Origin: Rhizobium etli_C
Lineage (GTDB): Bacteria > Pseudomonadota > Alphaproteobacteria > Rhizobiales > Rhizobiaceae
Direction: 5' to 3' (one strand)
NCBI RefSeq assembly: GCF_014198605.1
Contig: NZ_JACIHU010000013.1
DNA length: 64,000 nt
Shown piece after piece: positions 8,886 through 17,702 of the stretch. The translations under genes and the position numbers were made by a program. The notes beneath the pieces are model-generated. The model worked only from the letters and a program-made list of their open reading frames with translations, was not told where the DNA came from and made no database searches. Each line of letters starts with the position of its first letter. Within the stretch, counting starts at the first letter, position 1.

Positions 8886-9639
8886 TATCGTGGTTTTTCT
8901 CGGCCCCACCCTCTCTGAGCCGGAAGCCCGGACCTATCTGGATGCGATCTATCTTCCCCCCGTCGGCTGCGCGGATGTCGTGCGGACCGTGGCCAAACAT
9001 GCGCCCGCGGCGATCGTGCTGATCGACGGCGTCTTCGGAGAGCTGCCGGCGGTTCGCCACCAGGAAATCCTCTGGGCGGTGGCCCGCGGCGTGCGCATCT
9101 ACGGCGCCGCCAGCATCGGCGCGCTCAGGGCCGCCGAACTCGCGCCGCAGGGCATGATCGGCCACGGGCTGATCTATCGATGGTACCGAAGGCACCCGCT
9201 CGCCGACGATGCCGACGTGACAGTGCCGATGGCGCCCACAGCACTCGGATCACGCGCCCTCGGCGACGCCCTCATCGACATCAGGCTGACGCTCAAGAAG
9301 GCCGAACGCATCGGCATCATTCAAAGACGGCTGCGATGCGAGCTCGAATCCTTGGCGCGCACGCTTCACTTCAGCGAAAGATCCTTCCCGAAGCTCTTGA
9401 CGGCGGCCGAAAACAACCATCACCCGGCCGGCGAGCTTCAAGCACTAAAGGCCTGGCTGAAAATTGGGGCCGCAAACCAGAAAAGGACCGATGCGGTAAA
9501 TCTGCTCACATATCTGGCCAGGCAAAATATCAGCAATCCGAATAAACCCATTCAGCTCGAGTTTGAACTTACGGAATCATTCGCCAACGACATGGAATAC
9601 TACAACATGCTCGGTACTGTCTTGTCGAAAGGCACGTAG
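8875..9639 (+). CDS. tfuA: TfuA-like protein, partner of YcaO
   Basis: 254 residues from a TTG at 8875, chosen because GGAGG lies at 8864-8868 at the right distance and the family motif FLGPTLS follows at once. A longer upstream frame would lie inside ycaO. Family hallmarks seen are FLGPTLSEPEAR, AIVLIDGVFGELPAVRHQEI, GAASIGALRAAEL and GMIGHGLIYRWYRRHPLADD. TfuA was first named from trifolitoxin production in Rhizobium and is thought to help YcaO handle sulfur or bind substrate in thioamidation. The start lies within the end of ycaO, so translation is probably coupled and the two products made together. The C-terminal 80 residues are less conserved and use more AT-rich codons. Confidence 0.88.
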   Translation: MRDDIVVFLGPTLSEPEARTYLDAIYLPPVGCADVVRTVAKHAPAAIVLIDGVFGELPAVRHQEILWAVARGVRIYGAASIGALRAAELAPQGMIGHGLIYRWYRRHPLADDADVTVPMAPTALGSRALGDALIDIRLTLKKAERIGIIQRRLRCELESLARTLHFSERSFPKLLTAAENNHHPAGELQALKAWLKIGAANQKRTDAVNLLTYLARQNISNPNKPIQLEFELTESFANDMEYYNMLGTVLSKGT

Positions 9640-9681
9640 TACTGGTATAGTCGACGATCGCTTGACGTTGGGCAACGAGCG

Positions 9682-10902
9682 GTGGGGGCAGCATTGGATG
9701 CCATCACGCATAACGAGGGCGCAGGCCACGGGGCAGCTCCAGAGCGGCCGCTCGGGACACGTTTCCTCGTCTTTCCCCAGCCATCCTTCATTCCCGGCTA
9801 CGAAAAGCCCGAAGTGGTGTGGATCGGGCCGTCGGCAGGACCGATCCTGGCCGGGCCGTCCGACGCCCGCATCTATGTGGCAAATCCGCTCGAGGCGAAA
9901 TCGCCCTATGCCGCGCCTTACATCCCGCCCTATCCCGGCCTGCTGCAGCCGCCGGCCGAGCCCGGCCCCGACGGCCATTTCGATCATATTCTGCCGGGCT
10001 CACCGGCCTTCCTTGCGACCCATAGCTATGCCTGCACCCGCCGCGTTCTCGACATCTGCGAGGGCTATTTCGGCCGCTCGATCGTCTGGTTTTTCCAGCC
10101 GACGCTGGAACGGCTGGAAATCGTTCCCCGCATCCCGCATTGGCAAAACGCCCAATCCGGCTTCGGCTTTCTCGAGCTCGGCGAAAGCGAGGAGCACGGC
10201 CGGGCCTCCTGTTTCGCGCTGAATTTCGATGCGGTCGCCCATGAAATGGGCCACCTCATTCTGCTGAGCGAACTCGGGATCCTCGAAAGCGACGGATCGG
10301 CCTGCGATTTCTTTGCCTATCACGAAGCGAACGCCGATTTCATCTCGCTGCTCGGACTGCTGCACTTCGACACCGCGCTCGACCGGCTGCTGCGCCGCAC
10401 CGGCGGCAATCTGCTGCTGCACAACGAACTCGATAAATTCGCCGAGCTCAGCGACGAGAAGCAGGTCAGATCGCTCAACAACTCCCTTCGCATCGGCGAT
10501 GTCAGCCGCGAAGTCCACGACCGGTCGAAACCCTTTGCAGCCGGCCTCTTCGACTGCCTCATCGAGATCTACCAGTCGCTGCTGTTCGAGCGCGGACTGT
10601 CGGACATCGATCCGAGGCGCTTTAGCGACCTGCGCCAGCAGATGGCGCCGGCGCTGATCGAAGAAGCATTGCACGGATCGCCAGCATCCTATGAGCTCAT
10701 GCATTTCGCCGCGAAAGCCGCCCTGCAGGAGGCGCGCGACACCATCGGCGAAGCGCTCATTCGCTCCTGGAAATACCTCGACCCGGACAGCCTGACCTTT
10801 GAAACGGCGGCCCTGGCCTTCCTCGAGGCGGCGAGCCGCGGGCGCGGGGTCTCCTATCTCGACCAGCTTGACGATTGCATGAGGTGGCGCGGCATTCTCT
10901 AA
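9682..10902 (+). CDS. Predicted zinc metallopeptidase (HExxH) of the ycaO-tfuA cluster
   Basis: 406 residues from GTG 9682, with no signal peptide or membrane segment. AVAHEMGHLILL contains the gluzincin-type HEMGH (187-191), and YHEANADF 24 residues later offers Glu215 as the third metal ligand. The spacing and context fit a metal-dependent protease. The N-terminal 110 residues are rich in Pro and Gly (IPPYPGLLQPPAEPGPDG) and match no family I know. It lies 42 nt after tfuA and is probably co-transcribed. In RiPP-like loci such a protease often removes a leader or matures the modified product; that role is inferred here. It might instead be a non-secreted cleavage or immunity factor. Confidence 0.65.
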   Translation: MGAALDAITHNEGAGHGAAPERPLGTRFLVFPQPSFIPGYEKPEVVWIGPSAGPILAGPSDARIYVANPLEAKSPYAAPYIPPYPGLLQPPAEPGPDGHFDHILPGSPAFLATHSYACTRRVLDICEGYFGRSIVWFFQPTLERLEIVPRIPHWQNAQSGFGFLELGESEEHGRASCFALNFDAVAHEMGHLILLSELGILESDGSACDFFAYHEANADFISLLGLLHFDTALDRLLRRTGGNLLLHNELDKFAELSDEKQVRSLNNSLRIGDVSREVHDRSKPFAAGLFDCLIEIYQSLLFERGLSDIDPRRFSDLRQQMAPALIEEALHGSPASYELMHFAAKAALQEARDTIGEALIRSWKYLDPDSLTFETAALAFLEAASRGRGVSYLDQLDDCMRWRGIL

Positions 10903-10921
10903 CCAACGACGGGAGGCATCG

Positions 10922-11398
10922 ATGACAGACGACAGCGTTCCAGCACCCTCACTTTCTGGATACCCCTATGTGGCGGGCCAGATCATACTCTACGGCGTAG
11001 ACCTGAATGACGCTAATCAGGTTACCACCTTGGATGTCGGACTTCCGGGTCAAACGGCACTCCAAATACGATTGTGGGGCGCAACGCCAATAACCGGATC
11101 GACAGTGCTCGCCTATGGCTATGCCTTCGACGGTCACTGCTATCGGTTCGACTCCAACCGGATCTTTATCGTCACTGGCCCCAATGCAGAACCGGCAGTG
11201 GGTTGCGGCTTCGACCGAACGCCAGGCTATCAGATGTGGCGCATCGGCAGTGCGGAGCAGTTGCTGGAGATTTCAACGACTTTGGGCGACGCGAAAACTT
11301 TAATTCTGGATTCGCAATTGCCGGGGAAAAGATCCCCTAACTCCTACGCCATCACCCTCAGAACGGCACATCGAAATGGTCGGCTCAGTAACGACTAG
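10922..11398 (+). CDS. Unknown 158-residue protein in the ycaO cluster
   Basis: Supported by GGGAGGC at the right distance before ATG 10922 and by its 19-nt gap from the peptidase gene. The protein is rich in beta-formers, Gly, Thr and Tyr, with no signal peptide, no membrane segment and two cysteines (GHCYRFD and AVGCGFDRTPGY). I do not recognise a family. The composition (for example SGYPYVAGQIILYGVDL) is unlike an enzyme and could suit a secreted or assembled protein, or the substrate of the YcaO-TfuA pair. The AT content is somewhat higher than in the upstream genes. Confidence 0.6.
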   Translation: MTDDSVPAPSLSGYPYVAGQIILYGVDLNDANQVTTLDVGLPGQTALQIRLWGATPITGSTVLAYGYAFDGHCYRFDSNRIFIVTGPNAEPAVGCGFDRTPGYQMWRIGSAEQLLEISTTLGDAKTLILDSQLPGKRSPNSYAITLRTAHRNGRLSND

Positions 11399-11424
11399 CT
11401 CGGATCTAACGTGGAGGAGTAACC

Positions 11425-11766
11425 ATGCCATATAGAGTGAAAGTTCATTTTGAAAAACCTTACACAGCGGTCACGGTGAGCAACGGGCATTATCCGTACG
11501 TCGACACACACGGTATGACGCTCGAAAACCTGAATGTGGGCACTGGTGCAATGTATCAAATATCCGTTGCGCTCATCAACGGCGCAGGTACGGTCGTCAT
11601 CGATGCAACGGATGGGGCTGACAAAATTCGCTTCAGATACGCTATCCCCTTTGATTGCGATAACGATGGGAACATCGAGGTCCCCAAGATAGCCGCCGTA
11701 TCGCAAAGCGATGTGGACAAGCTTGCCGAAGAGATCGAGGCTATAAAGCAGCGGATTGGTCCATAG
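11425..11766 (+). CDS. Unknown 113-residue protein at the end of the ycaO cluster
   Basis: A strong ribosome-binding site (GGAGGAG) precedes ATG 11425, 26 nt after the previous stop. The first 85 residues look like a small beta-sandwich (VKVHFEKPYTAVTVSN, YQISVALINGAGTVVID). The last 25 residues (SQSDVDKLAEEIEAIKQRIG) should form an amphipathic helix or short coiled coil, suited to oligomerisation or recognition by a partner. The family is not recognised. With the preceding gene it is a candidate substrate or structural product of the modification locus. No clear terminator is visible before the convergent GGDEF gene at 11796. Confidence 0.6.
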   Translation: MPYRVKVHFEKPYTAVTVSNGHYPYVDTHGMTLENLNVGTGAMYQISVALINGAGTVVIDATDGADKIRFRYAIPFDCDNDGNIEVPKIAAVSQSDVDKLAEEIEAIKQRIGP

Positions 11767-11795
11767 CGAATTCCACGCGGCCTCCGACGCCTGGA

Positions 11796-12692
11796 CTACG
11801 CCGCGCGCACCCTGTCGCGGCCGCTCATCTTGGCGGCATAGAGCGCCTCGTCGGCGCGCCGGTAAAGCTCCGAGACGCTGTCTGACGGCAGGCAGGCAGC
11901 GATGCCGGCGGAGCAGGTGTAGCTGAAGTCGGGCGAGTCAGCGAGCGGCCGCGAGAAGCGGATCACCGTCAGCATGCGCTCGACCATGGCCAAGGCGTCT
12001 TCCGGGCTCGTCGACGGCATGACGAGGAGGAATTCTTCGCCGCCGACCCGGCCGAAACAATCGTTGCGGCGGACATTCTGATGAATGCGATGGGCGAAAT
12101 CGCGCAACACGAGATCGCCGGCGTGGTGGCCGAGCCGATCGTTGATGCGCTTGAAATTGTCGATGTCGAAGACGGCAAGGCAGCCGCTGCCGCCATTGCG
12201 GGCAGCGGCCAGCATGTCGTCGACGCGGGCCATGACGAAGCGGCGGTTGGCGACGCCGGTGAGCTCGTCGGTATAGGACGCCTTGATCGCCTGATCGCGA
12301 TCCTGCCGGACCGTCCTGCCCTGCGCTCTCAACCGGGTGATGTCGCTGGCGATGCACAGCATCCAGCCGTTACTCTGGACCGCCTCGGTCATCCACAGCC
12401 AGCGGCCGTCGCACAAATCGGTCTCGAAGGCGCGATAGCCGATCTTGCCGCGGCGCGACTGGGTCGAGCGCAGCCACGCCTCGAAATCATCGGTCCGCAG
12501 GACCGTGCCACGGCCAAGCTCGAAATTGCGCCGCATGAGTTCCGGCCAGAGCGGCGTCTCATCCGGCTCGATGAAATAGGCCGAACGGAAGGCGCTGTTG
12601 GCATATTGCAGCCGGTCATCCCCATCATAGACCGCAATCAGCGTTTCGGTCTGTGCGGAAAGGTTGAGAAGCTGTTCGACGCGCGCGTCCAT
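11796..12692 (-). CDS. PAS-GGDEF diguanylate cyclase
   Basis: 298 residues. Residues 10-125 form a PAS-like sensor region (LIAVYDGDDRLQYANSAFRS, WLWMTEAVQSNGWMLCIASD). The rest is a GGDEF domain whose catalytic loop reads GRVGGEEFLL, that is GGEEF, an active variant, with the usual FDIDNFKRINDRLGHHAGD ahead of it. No RxxD product-inhibition site is evident near the active loop. It should convert two GTP to cyclic di-GMP in response to a ligand or redox cue sensed by the PAS domain. No membrane segment is visible, so it is probably cytosolic. It is monocistronic and convergent with the ycaO cluster. Confidence 0.9.
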   Translation of the reverse strand: MDARVEQLLNLSAQTETLIAVYDGDDRLQYANSAFRSAYFIEPDETPLWPELMRRNFELGRGTVLRTDDFEAWLRSTQSRRGKIGYRAFETDLCDGRWLWMTEAVQSNGWMLCIASDITRLRAQGRTVRQDRDQAIKASYTDELTGVANRRFVMARVDDMLAAARNGGSGCLAVFDIDNFKRINDRLGHHAGDLVLRDFAHRIHQNVRRNDCFGRVGGEEFLLVMPSTSPEDALAMVERMLTVIRFSRPLADSPDFSYTCSAGIAACLPSDSVSELYRRADEALYAAKMSGRDRVRAA

Positions 12693-12870
12693 ACCCTACC
12701 CTGTCTGGTTGTCCTGGCATGACATGGCGCAGAAATCTTACGAGGAAAGGGCCGGTTGCGGCAAGCAAAGGCGCCACCAGTGATTACGGAAACGTCAATA
12801 CGCCCGCCGCGCCCGATCGTGCTCGGGCATCGGCGGCGCCCTGAACCGCAGGGGTAGCGGGAGCAGCCCC

Positions 12871-14988
12871 CTAATTTCCCTTGGTCTTTCCCGTTTGTGA
12901 CGTCGCGGCCTTGACGCCGCCCTGCTGCAAATCCGCCTCGTCGCCAACAATGGCGGCCGCCTCGTCGAGCAGGACGTCCTTGGCCTTCTTGCGGGCATTT
13001 TCCATGGCGATATCGGCGCTCAGGCTGCGCTCGTCCGACTGCAGGCCGTCATCGCCGGTCGGATCCTCGCCGTCGCTCGCCTCGGCCCGATCCTTGAACC
13101 GCTTCTCGCGGGCCGCCGCTTCCTTGCGGCGTTCGGCTTCGTTCAGCGACACGACACCTTTTTCGCGCTGCGCCTTCAGCTCGGCAATGTCCTCGATCAG
13201 GCGCTGGAATTCCGGATCGCTCTTGACCCGCGCATCGTGGCGGCTTTGCAGGGCCGGCACCAACGCCGCGACATCGCCTTCCGGCGTATATTTTGCCGGC
13301 TTGATCTCAGCCCAAGGCAGGGCATTGTCATAACTCGTCTCGCCGAAGCTCGCCGGATCGGAGAGGCCGGGCAGGCTGATATCGGGGGTGACGCCGCGCA
13401 GCTGCGTCGTGCCGCCATTGACCCGGAAGAACTGCGAAATCGTCACCTTCAGCTCGCCGAGCTCCGGCTTGCTGTTGTGAACCACCTCGTCGAGATCGAC
13501 GACCGTCTGCACCGTGCCCTTGCCGAAACTCGGTTCGCCGATGATGACGCCGCGCCCGTAATCCTGGATGGCCGCGGCAAAGATTTCCGAAGCCGAGGCC
13601 GAGCCGCGATTGATCAGCACGCCCATCGGGCCGGTCCAGGCGGGGGCTGAAAAATCCGCGTTTTTCACCACGATCTTGCCGTTGGTGGCACGCTGCTGAA
13701 CGACCGGGCCCTTGCCGATGAAGAGGCCGGTGAGATCGATCGCCTCGTCCAGCGAACCGCCGCCATTGTTGCGCAGATCGATGAGAACGCCGTCGACATT
13801 CTCCTGGCTCAGCTCGTCGAGCAGCTTGGCGACGTCGCGGCTGGCGCTCTTATAATCCTTGTCGCCCTTGTTCTTGGCATCGAAATCCTCATAGAAGACC
13901 GGCAGGGTGATAATGCCGATCTTGCGCGTGGCATCGCCCGCCTTGACCGACAGCACCGTCTTCTTGGCCGCCTGCTTGTCGAGGCTGATCTTGTCGCGCA
14001 CCAGGCTGACGACGCGATGCGTGGCATCGGCGCCGGCATCGGCCGGCAGAATGTCCAGGCGCACGACGGTGCCCTTCTTGCCGCGGATCATCTGCACGAC
14101 CTCGTCCAGGCGCGTGCCCACCACTTCCTTGATCGGCCCGTCCTTGCCCTGGCCGACGCCGGTGATGCGGTCGCCGACGGCAAGCTTGCCGGAGAGCTGC
14201 GCCGGCCCGCCGGGCACGAGCTCACGGATCGTCGTGTAATCGTCGCGCTCCTGCAGCACCGCGCCGATGCCGAACAGCGAAAGCTTCATCGAGACATTGA
14301 AATCGGCCGAGGCGGCCGCGCCGAAATAATCCGTGTGCGGATCGACCGCGTTCGAATAGGCGTCCATGAACGACTGGAAAACGTCGTCGCTCTTGAACTT
14401 GTAGACGCGCTCGAGCGTGTTTTCATAACGCTTGTCGAGCGTTTCGCGAATGGCGGCATCCGCCTTGCCGCCGAGCGTCAGCCGCAGCCAGTCGCTCTTG
14501 ACGCGCTTGCGCCAAAGCTCGTTGCTCTCGGCTTCCGACTGCGGCCACGGCGCCTTCTCGCGCAGCACCGCATAATCTTCTTTCACGCTGAAATCGAAAC
14601 CCTGCTTCAGCAGGCTGCGCGCATAGGTCATGCGGTCGGCAACGCGCCGTTCATAAGCGTTGAAGATCGCAAACGGGATCTTCAGATCCTTCCGCTCGAT
14701 CGCATCGTCGATCTTGCTGCGGTCCGCCATGAACTTGTCGATATCGGCCTGCAGGAAAAGCATGCGGTCGGGATCCAGCGACTTGATGAAGCCATCCATC
14801 ACCCGCGCCGACAAGGCATCGTCAAGCGCCACCGGCTTGTAGCTGTAGCGCGACAGAAACTGCGCGCTCAACAAAGCCGCATCCGCCTGCCGCTCCAGCG
14901 GCTTCAAAACAGGCGGCGGTGCAACTTCAGCATATGCGGACGGCGCAATTGCAAGAAATGCACCAAGAAAAACGTAGGCTATGCGCAT
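12871..14988 (-). CDS. prc: Carboxy-terminal processing (tail-specific) protease Prc
   Basis: 705 residues starting with a signal peptide (MRIAYVFLGAFLAIAPSAYA), so it acts in the periplasm. An N-terminal helical region is followed by a PDZ domain (TIRELVPGGPAQLSGKLAVG) and an S41 protease domain with the catalytic Ser in NRGSASASEIF and the Lys in EPSFGKGTVQT, a Ser-Lys dyad. A long C-terminal helical region follows (roughly from residue 560), as in E. coli Prc. The protein trims or degrades periplasmic proteins by their C-termini, including cell-wall enzymes. Start and length agree with the family. The downstream gap of about 180 nt to the GGDEF gene holds nothing clear. Confidence 0.93.
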   Translation of the reverse strand: MRIAYVFLGAFLAIAPSAYAEVAPPPVLKPLERQADAALLSAQFLSRYSYKPVALDDALSARVMDGFIKSLDPDRMLFLQADIDKFMADRSKIDDAIERKDLKIPFAIFNAYERRVADRMTYARSLLKQGFDFSVKEDYAVLREKAPWPQSEAESNELWRKRVKSDWLRLTLGGKADAAIRETLDKRYENTLERVYKFKSDDVFQSFMDAYSNAVDPHTDYFGAAASADFNVSMKLSLFGIGAVLQERDDYTTIRELVPGGPAQLSGKLAVGDRITGVGQGKDGPIKEVVGTRLDEVVQMIRGKKGTVVRLDILPADAGADATHRVVSLVRDKISLDKQAAKKTVLSVKAGDATRKIGIITLPVFYEDFDAKNKGDKDYKSASRDVAKLLDELSQENVDGVLIDLRNNGGGSLDEAIDLTGLFIGKGPVVQQRATNGKIVVKNADFSAPAWTGPMGVLINRGSASASEIFAAAIQDYGRGVIIGEPSFGKGTVQTVVDLDEVVHNSKPELGELKVTISQFFRVNGGTTQLRGVTPDISLPGLSDPASFGETSYDNALPWAEIKPAKYTPEGDVAALVPALQSRHDARVKSDPEFQRLIEDIAELKAQREKGVVSLNEAERRKEAAAREKRFKDRAEASDGEDPTGDDGLQSDERSLSADIAMENARKKAKDVLLDEAAAIVGDEADLQQGGVKAATSQTGKTKGN

Positions 14989-15229
14989 TCAGCGTGGATC
15001 CAATTCTTAGGCCGAGGGTGGATGTGTGATTTAAGTGAGGCAATTGTGGTTTTTTGGCAAGCGGTGGCAAATGGAATGGTTTGAGGAGCCGCGAAACCGT
15101 TCGGAATGATGCCCGGGGGGCACAGCTCCGCCTGCTTTGTGCCGCTATTGCAAGATGAGAAACAAGCGCCCTTCAGACGACCAGGCTCGGCAACCAAGTG
15201 GCCTTGCGGGCTCGCTTCCCTTTCGACCA
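14989..15229. other. Intergenic region upstream of prc
   Basis: This 241-nt stretch lies between the start of prc and the stop of the NmrA-like gene, both on the minus strand. The AT-rich part at 15000-15080 probably holds the prc promoter. I could not define -35/-10 boxes with confidence, and no coding potential or repeat is visible. Confidence 0.4.
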
Positions 15230-16099
15230 TCAGGACGCGTCACGATGAGCCGCGACGAGCTTGCCTATGTAGGTCTGGAGTGAGATCGATCCTCGAATTG
15301 GATCCTCGGGATATTCGGGGCCGTCGGCGGTGAGAGCCGTCATCCTTGCATATGATCGAGCCGCCGCGTCGGAGAAGCCCAAGCTGCGGTATGCGTCTTC
15401 CCAGCTTTCACGCGGGATCACGTCGACGCGAACCGCCCGGCCGAGTGCGGCGGCAAAGGCCGCGGCGACATCATTGGGGGAGTTCCGTTCCGGCCCCTCT
15501 ACGGGGTATACGCCGATCTGTTCGATCGGCGCCTGCAGGAGCCGCGCGGCCACCCTTCCCAGATCCTCCGGCGCGACCATGGGGAGCTTGAGGTCGGCCG
15601 GGAGCATGGTCGACAGCACCCCGTCCTTCATGACAGGTTCCAACATCGTATCCCAGTTGCTGTAGTAATAGGCTGCGCGGATCACACTGGCAGGAATCGG
15701 CTGGTTCCTCAGGCCCACTTCCAGTTCGTAAAGGACGTTGAGATCGCCGCATTCCTTGCCCGGCTGCGCGCCCAAGGTTGATTGCGCCACGACCTTCTCC
15801 AGTCCGGACCCTTCGATCGCCCTAAGCAGGCAGCGCACGGTCTCGCGTTCCTCCCGATCCGTATCGCTCGAGATGTCAGCGTTGGGGTTCAGCAGGAAGG
15901 CCCGCTTCCCGCGGCGGAACACCTCACGCAGCGAGGCTACGTCGTGGACGTCGGCGACGGCGACCTCCGCGCCCCGCTGTTGCCATGCGCCGGCCTTCTG
16001 ACGGTCTCGCGTGACGATGGTGACGGCCTCGCCCGCATCGAGCAGTGTCTGCGCCACGGCGGAACCGACGTGGCCTGTCCCGCCAACAACGATGTACAT
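15230..16099 (-). CDS. NmrA-like NAD(P)-binding protein
   Basis: 289 residues from ATG 16099, chosen because GGAG precedes it by 8 nt and the Rossmann start MYIVVGGTGHVGSAVAQTLL follows directly; the longer frame adds 24 unrelated residues. GGTGHVG is the GxxGxxG nucleotide loop of atypical short-chain dehydrogenases of the NmrA/NAD(P)H azoreductase-like group. The usual Tyr-x-x-x-Lys catalytic pair is not obvious; AAYYYSNWD occupies the region where YxxxN/K would be. It may act as a redox sensor or quinone/NADPH-binding regulator rather than a classical dehydrogenase. It appears to be a single gene. Confidence 0.75.
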   Translation of the reverse strand: MYIVVGGTGHVGSAVAQTLLDAGEAVTIVTRDRQKAGAWQQRGAEVAVADVHDVASLREVFRRGKRAFLLNPNADISSDTDREERETVRCLLRAIEGSGLEKVVAQSTLGAQPGKECGDLNVLYELEVGLRNQPIPASVIRAAYYYSNWDTMLEPVMKDGVLSTMLPADLKLPMVAPEDLGRVAARLLQAPIEQIGVYPVEGPERNSPNDVAAAFAAALGRAVRVDVIPRESWEDAYRSLGFSDAAARSYARMTALTADGPEYPEDPIRGSISLQTYIGKLVAAHRDAS

Positions 16100-16216
16100 T
16101 AGCCAGTCTCCAGCAAATGAGGCGCATAACGTTTCGCCTCCTTCAAATGTTCCTTGCCGCGGCAGCTGCAATTCACCGACCCGGAGCGCTTCTTCGCTGG
16201 AACGGTGCTCCCCCTG

Positions 16217-17110
16217 TTATGGCGCTGCTGTCTCGAGCGCAGCGACTAGCACACTGGCCAGGCCGCGTCCGGCGCTGCCGTCGTCATCAAGGCGCGGGTT
16301 ATAGATGGTGATTTCGATGCCGACCGCCTCGCCGCTCGCCAGGGCAATCCGAAGCGCGGCCTCCAGCTCGTCCCACGATAATCCGCCCGGCACGCGGAAA
16401 TCGACAGCCGGCATAATGGCGTCGTCCAGGCAGTCTGCGTCAAGGTGGATGAAGAAGCCATCCAGTTCCGCTCGCGTCAGGTGCTCGACCGCTTGGCGCG
16501 CAGCGGCCTCGATGCCGGCCTTGCGCAGGGCGGGAAGGTCAATCGCCTTGAGCTCTTCAGGAAGCGGCTGGCTCCCGTATTCCGCCTGATCCTCGTGATC
16601 GCGATATGCGAAGGCGACAGCGTCTTGAGGCCGAACCAGAGGGCCACGCCCTTCGATATCGGTCAGCAGCGGCGGGCCGTAGCCGGTGACGAAGGCGAGG
16701 TCCATCGAGGCGCCCTCGCCATTGGGCTCCGCCTCGGGCTGAAAGAAATCGGCGTTGCCGTCGATGAAGAACAGGCCATAGCGGCCGCGGCGTCGAAAAG
16801 CGAGCATCGAACCCAGCAAGATCGTGCAATCGCCGCCCAGCACCACCGGAAACTCGCCCGCGTCAAGCACCGCTCCCACCGCGTCGGCGAGCTTGGGCGA
16901 CCACTCCGCAATTGCTCTGGCGTTCAGGGTGCCGGTTTCGGGATCGGGCGTAGGGTCCTTCGCAGGCACAGCCAGTCGCCCGGCACGGCGTGCGTGGATG
17001 CGCTCAGCAAGGCCGAAGTCCAGGAGTTGATCGGGCAAGCGTTCCACACCCTCGGTCGCCAGGCCCAGCGTGGAAGGAGCTTCGAGAATTGCATAGGGCA
17101 AGGTCGACAT
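16217..17110 (-). CDS. Arginase/agmatinase-superfamily protein with substituted metal ligands
   Basis: 297 residues of the ureohydrolase fold. The expected motifs are in order, but two are changed: GGDH is GGDC (Cys95), and DAHAD is DGNAD (Asp117, Asn119, Asp121). The last motif, HLDADCLDD (Asp224, Asp226), is intact. Four aspartates of the dimanganese site are therefore kept, while both metal-binding histidines are replaced by Cys and Asn. Some family members, such as hydroxyarginine hydrolases, are known to use altered ligands, so the protein may be a one-metal enzyme or have a different substrate. It ends 117 nt downstream of the NmrA-like gene start and lies 18 nt from the VOC gene, with which it may share a transcript. 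Confidence 0.8.
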   Translation of the reverse strand: MSTLPYAILEAPSTLGLATEGVERLPDQLLDFGLAERIHARRAGRLAVPAKDPTPDPETGTLNARAIAEWSPKLADAVGAVLDAGEFPVVLGGDCTILLGSMLAFRRRGRYGLFFIDGNADFFQPEAEPNGEGASMDLAFVTGYGPPLLTDIEGRGPLVRPQDAVAFAYRDHEDQAEYGSQPLPEELKAIDLPALRKAGIEAAARQAVEHLTRAELDGFFIHLDADCLDDAIMPAVDFRVPGGLSWDELEAALRIALASGEAVGIEITIYNPRLDDDGSAGRGLASVLVAALETAAP

Positions 17111-17128
17111 GGGCGCCTCCGTTGGCGA

Positions 17129-17506
17129 CTATTTTGCGGGGTAGGTCACTGCTTTGAGCTTGTGCCCGTCCGGATCGCGGACGAAGGCCCCATAATAGTT
17201 GGCATCGTAATTCGGTCGCAGTCCCGGTGCGCCGTCGCCGCTGCCACCATGTTTCAGGGCTGCTGCATAAAATCCATCGACCATCGAACGGTCCTCGACT
17301 GCAAAGGCGATATGGGTGCCGTTGCCCACGGTCGCTGGTTTTCCGTCAATCGGAACCTGGACGCTGAAGTGAAACGTGCCGCTGCCGTAACCCAGTCCGC
17401 CCTCGTCTTCTGCCAGTGGCAGAATGCCGACGATCGGCAGGACAGCGTCATAGAAGCGCTTCGAACGCGCGACATCATTCGTCCCCACCGAGACATGGTG
17501 GATCAC
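17129..17506 (-). CDS. VOC-family (glyoxalase/dioxygenase-like) protein
   Basis: 125 residues with the paired beta-alpha-beta-beta-beta units of the vicinal oxygen chelate fold: MIHHVSVGTNDVARSKRFYD at the start, HIAFAVEDRSMVDGFYAAAL in the middle and NYYGAFVRDPDGHKLKAVTY at the end. His3, His50-60 region and Glu/Asp near the C-terminus are possible metal ligands. Activity (isomerase, fosfomycin-type transferase or binding protein) cannot be deduced. It precedes the arginase-like gene by 18 nt on the same strand, so the two are probably co-transcribed. Confidence 0.82.
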   Translation of the reverse strand: MIHHVSVGTNDVARSKRFYDAVLPIVGILPLAEDEGGLGYGSGTFHFSVQVPIDGKPATVGNGTHIAFAVEDRSMVDGFYAAALKHGGSGDGAPGLRPNYDANYYGAFVRDPDGHKLKAVTYPAK

Positions 17507-17702
17507 AGCTACCTCCGCTTGAGCTTTAACTCCATAACCGCGGCTTTCGGTCGTTGTTCCCTTGAGACCATCGCTTGTCCCCGGAACGAAGTCGCCCCAG
17601 AATCCAGATGCGGAAATCGACGTCCCGCGCCATCTGGGTTACGATGCGCAGCTGAGAACGGGTGTAGGCGCCTAGTCGGACTACCTAACTTAGGAGGCCA
17701 GT

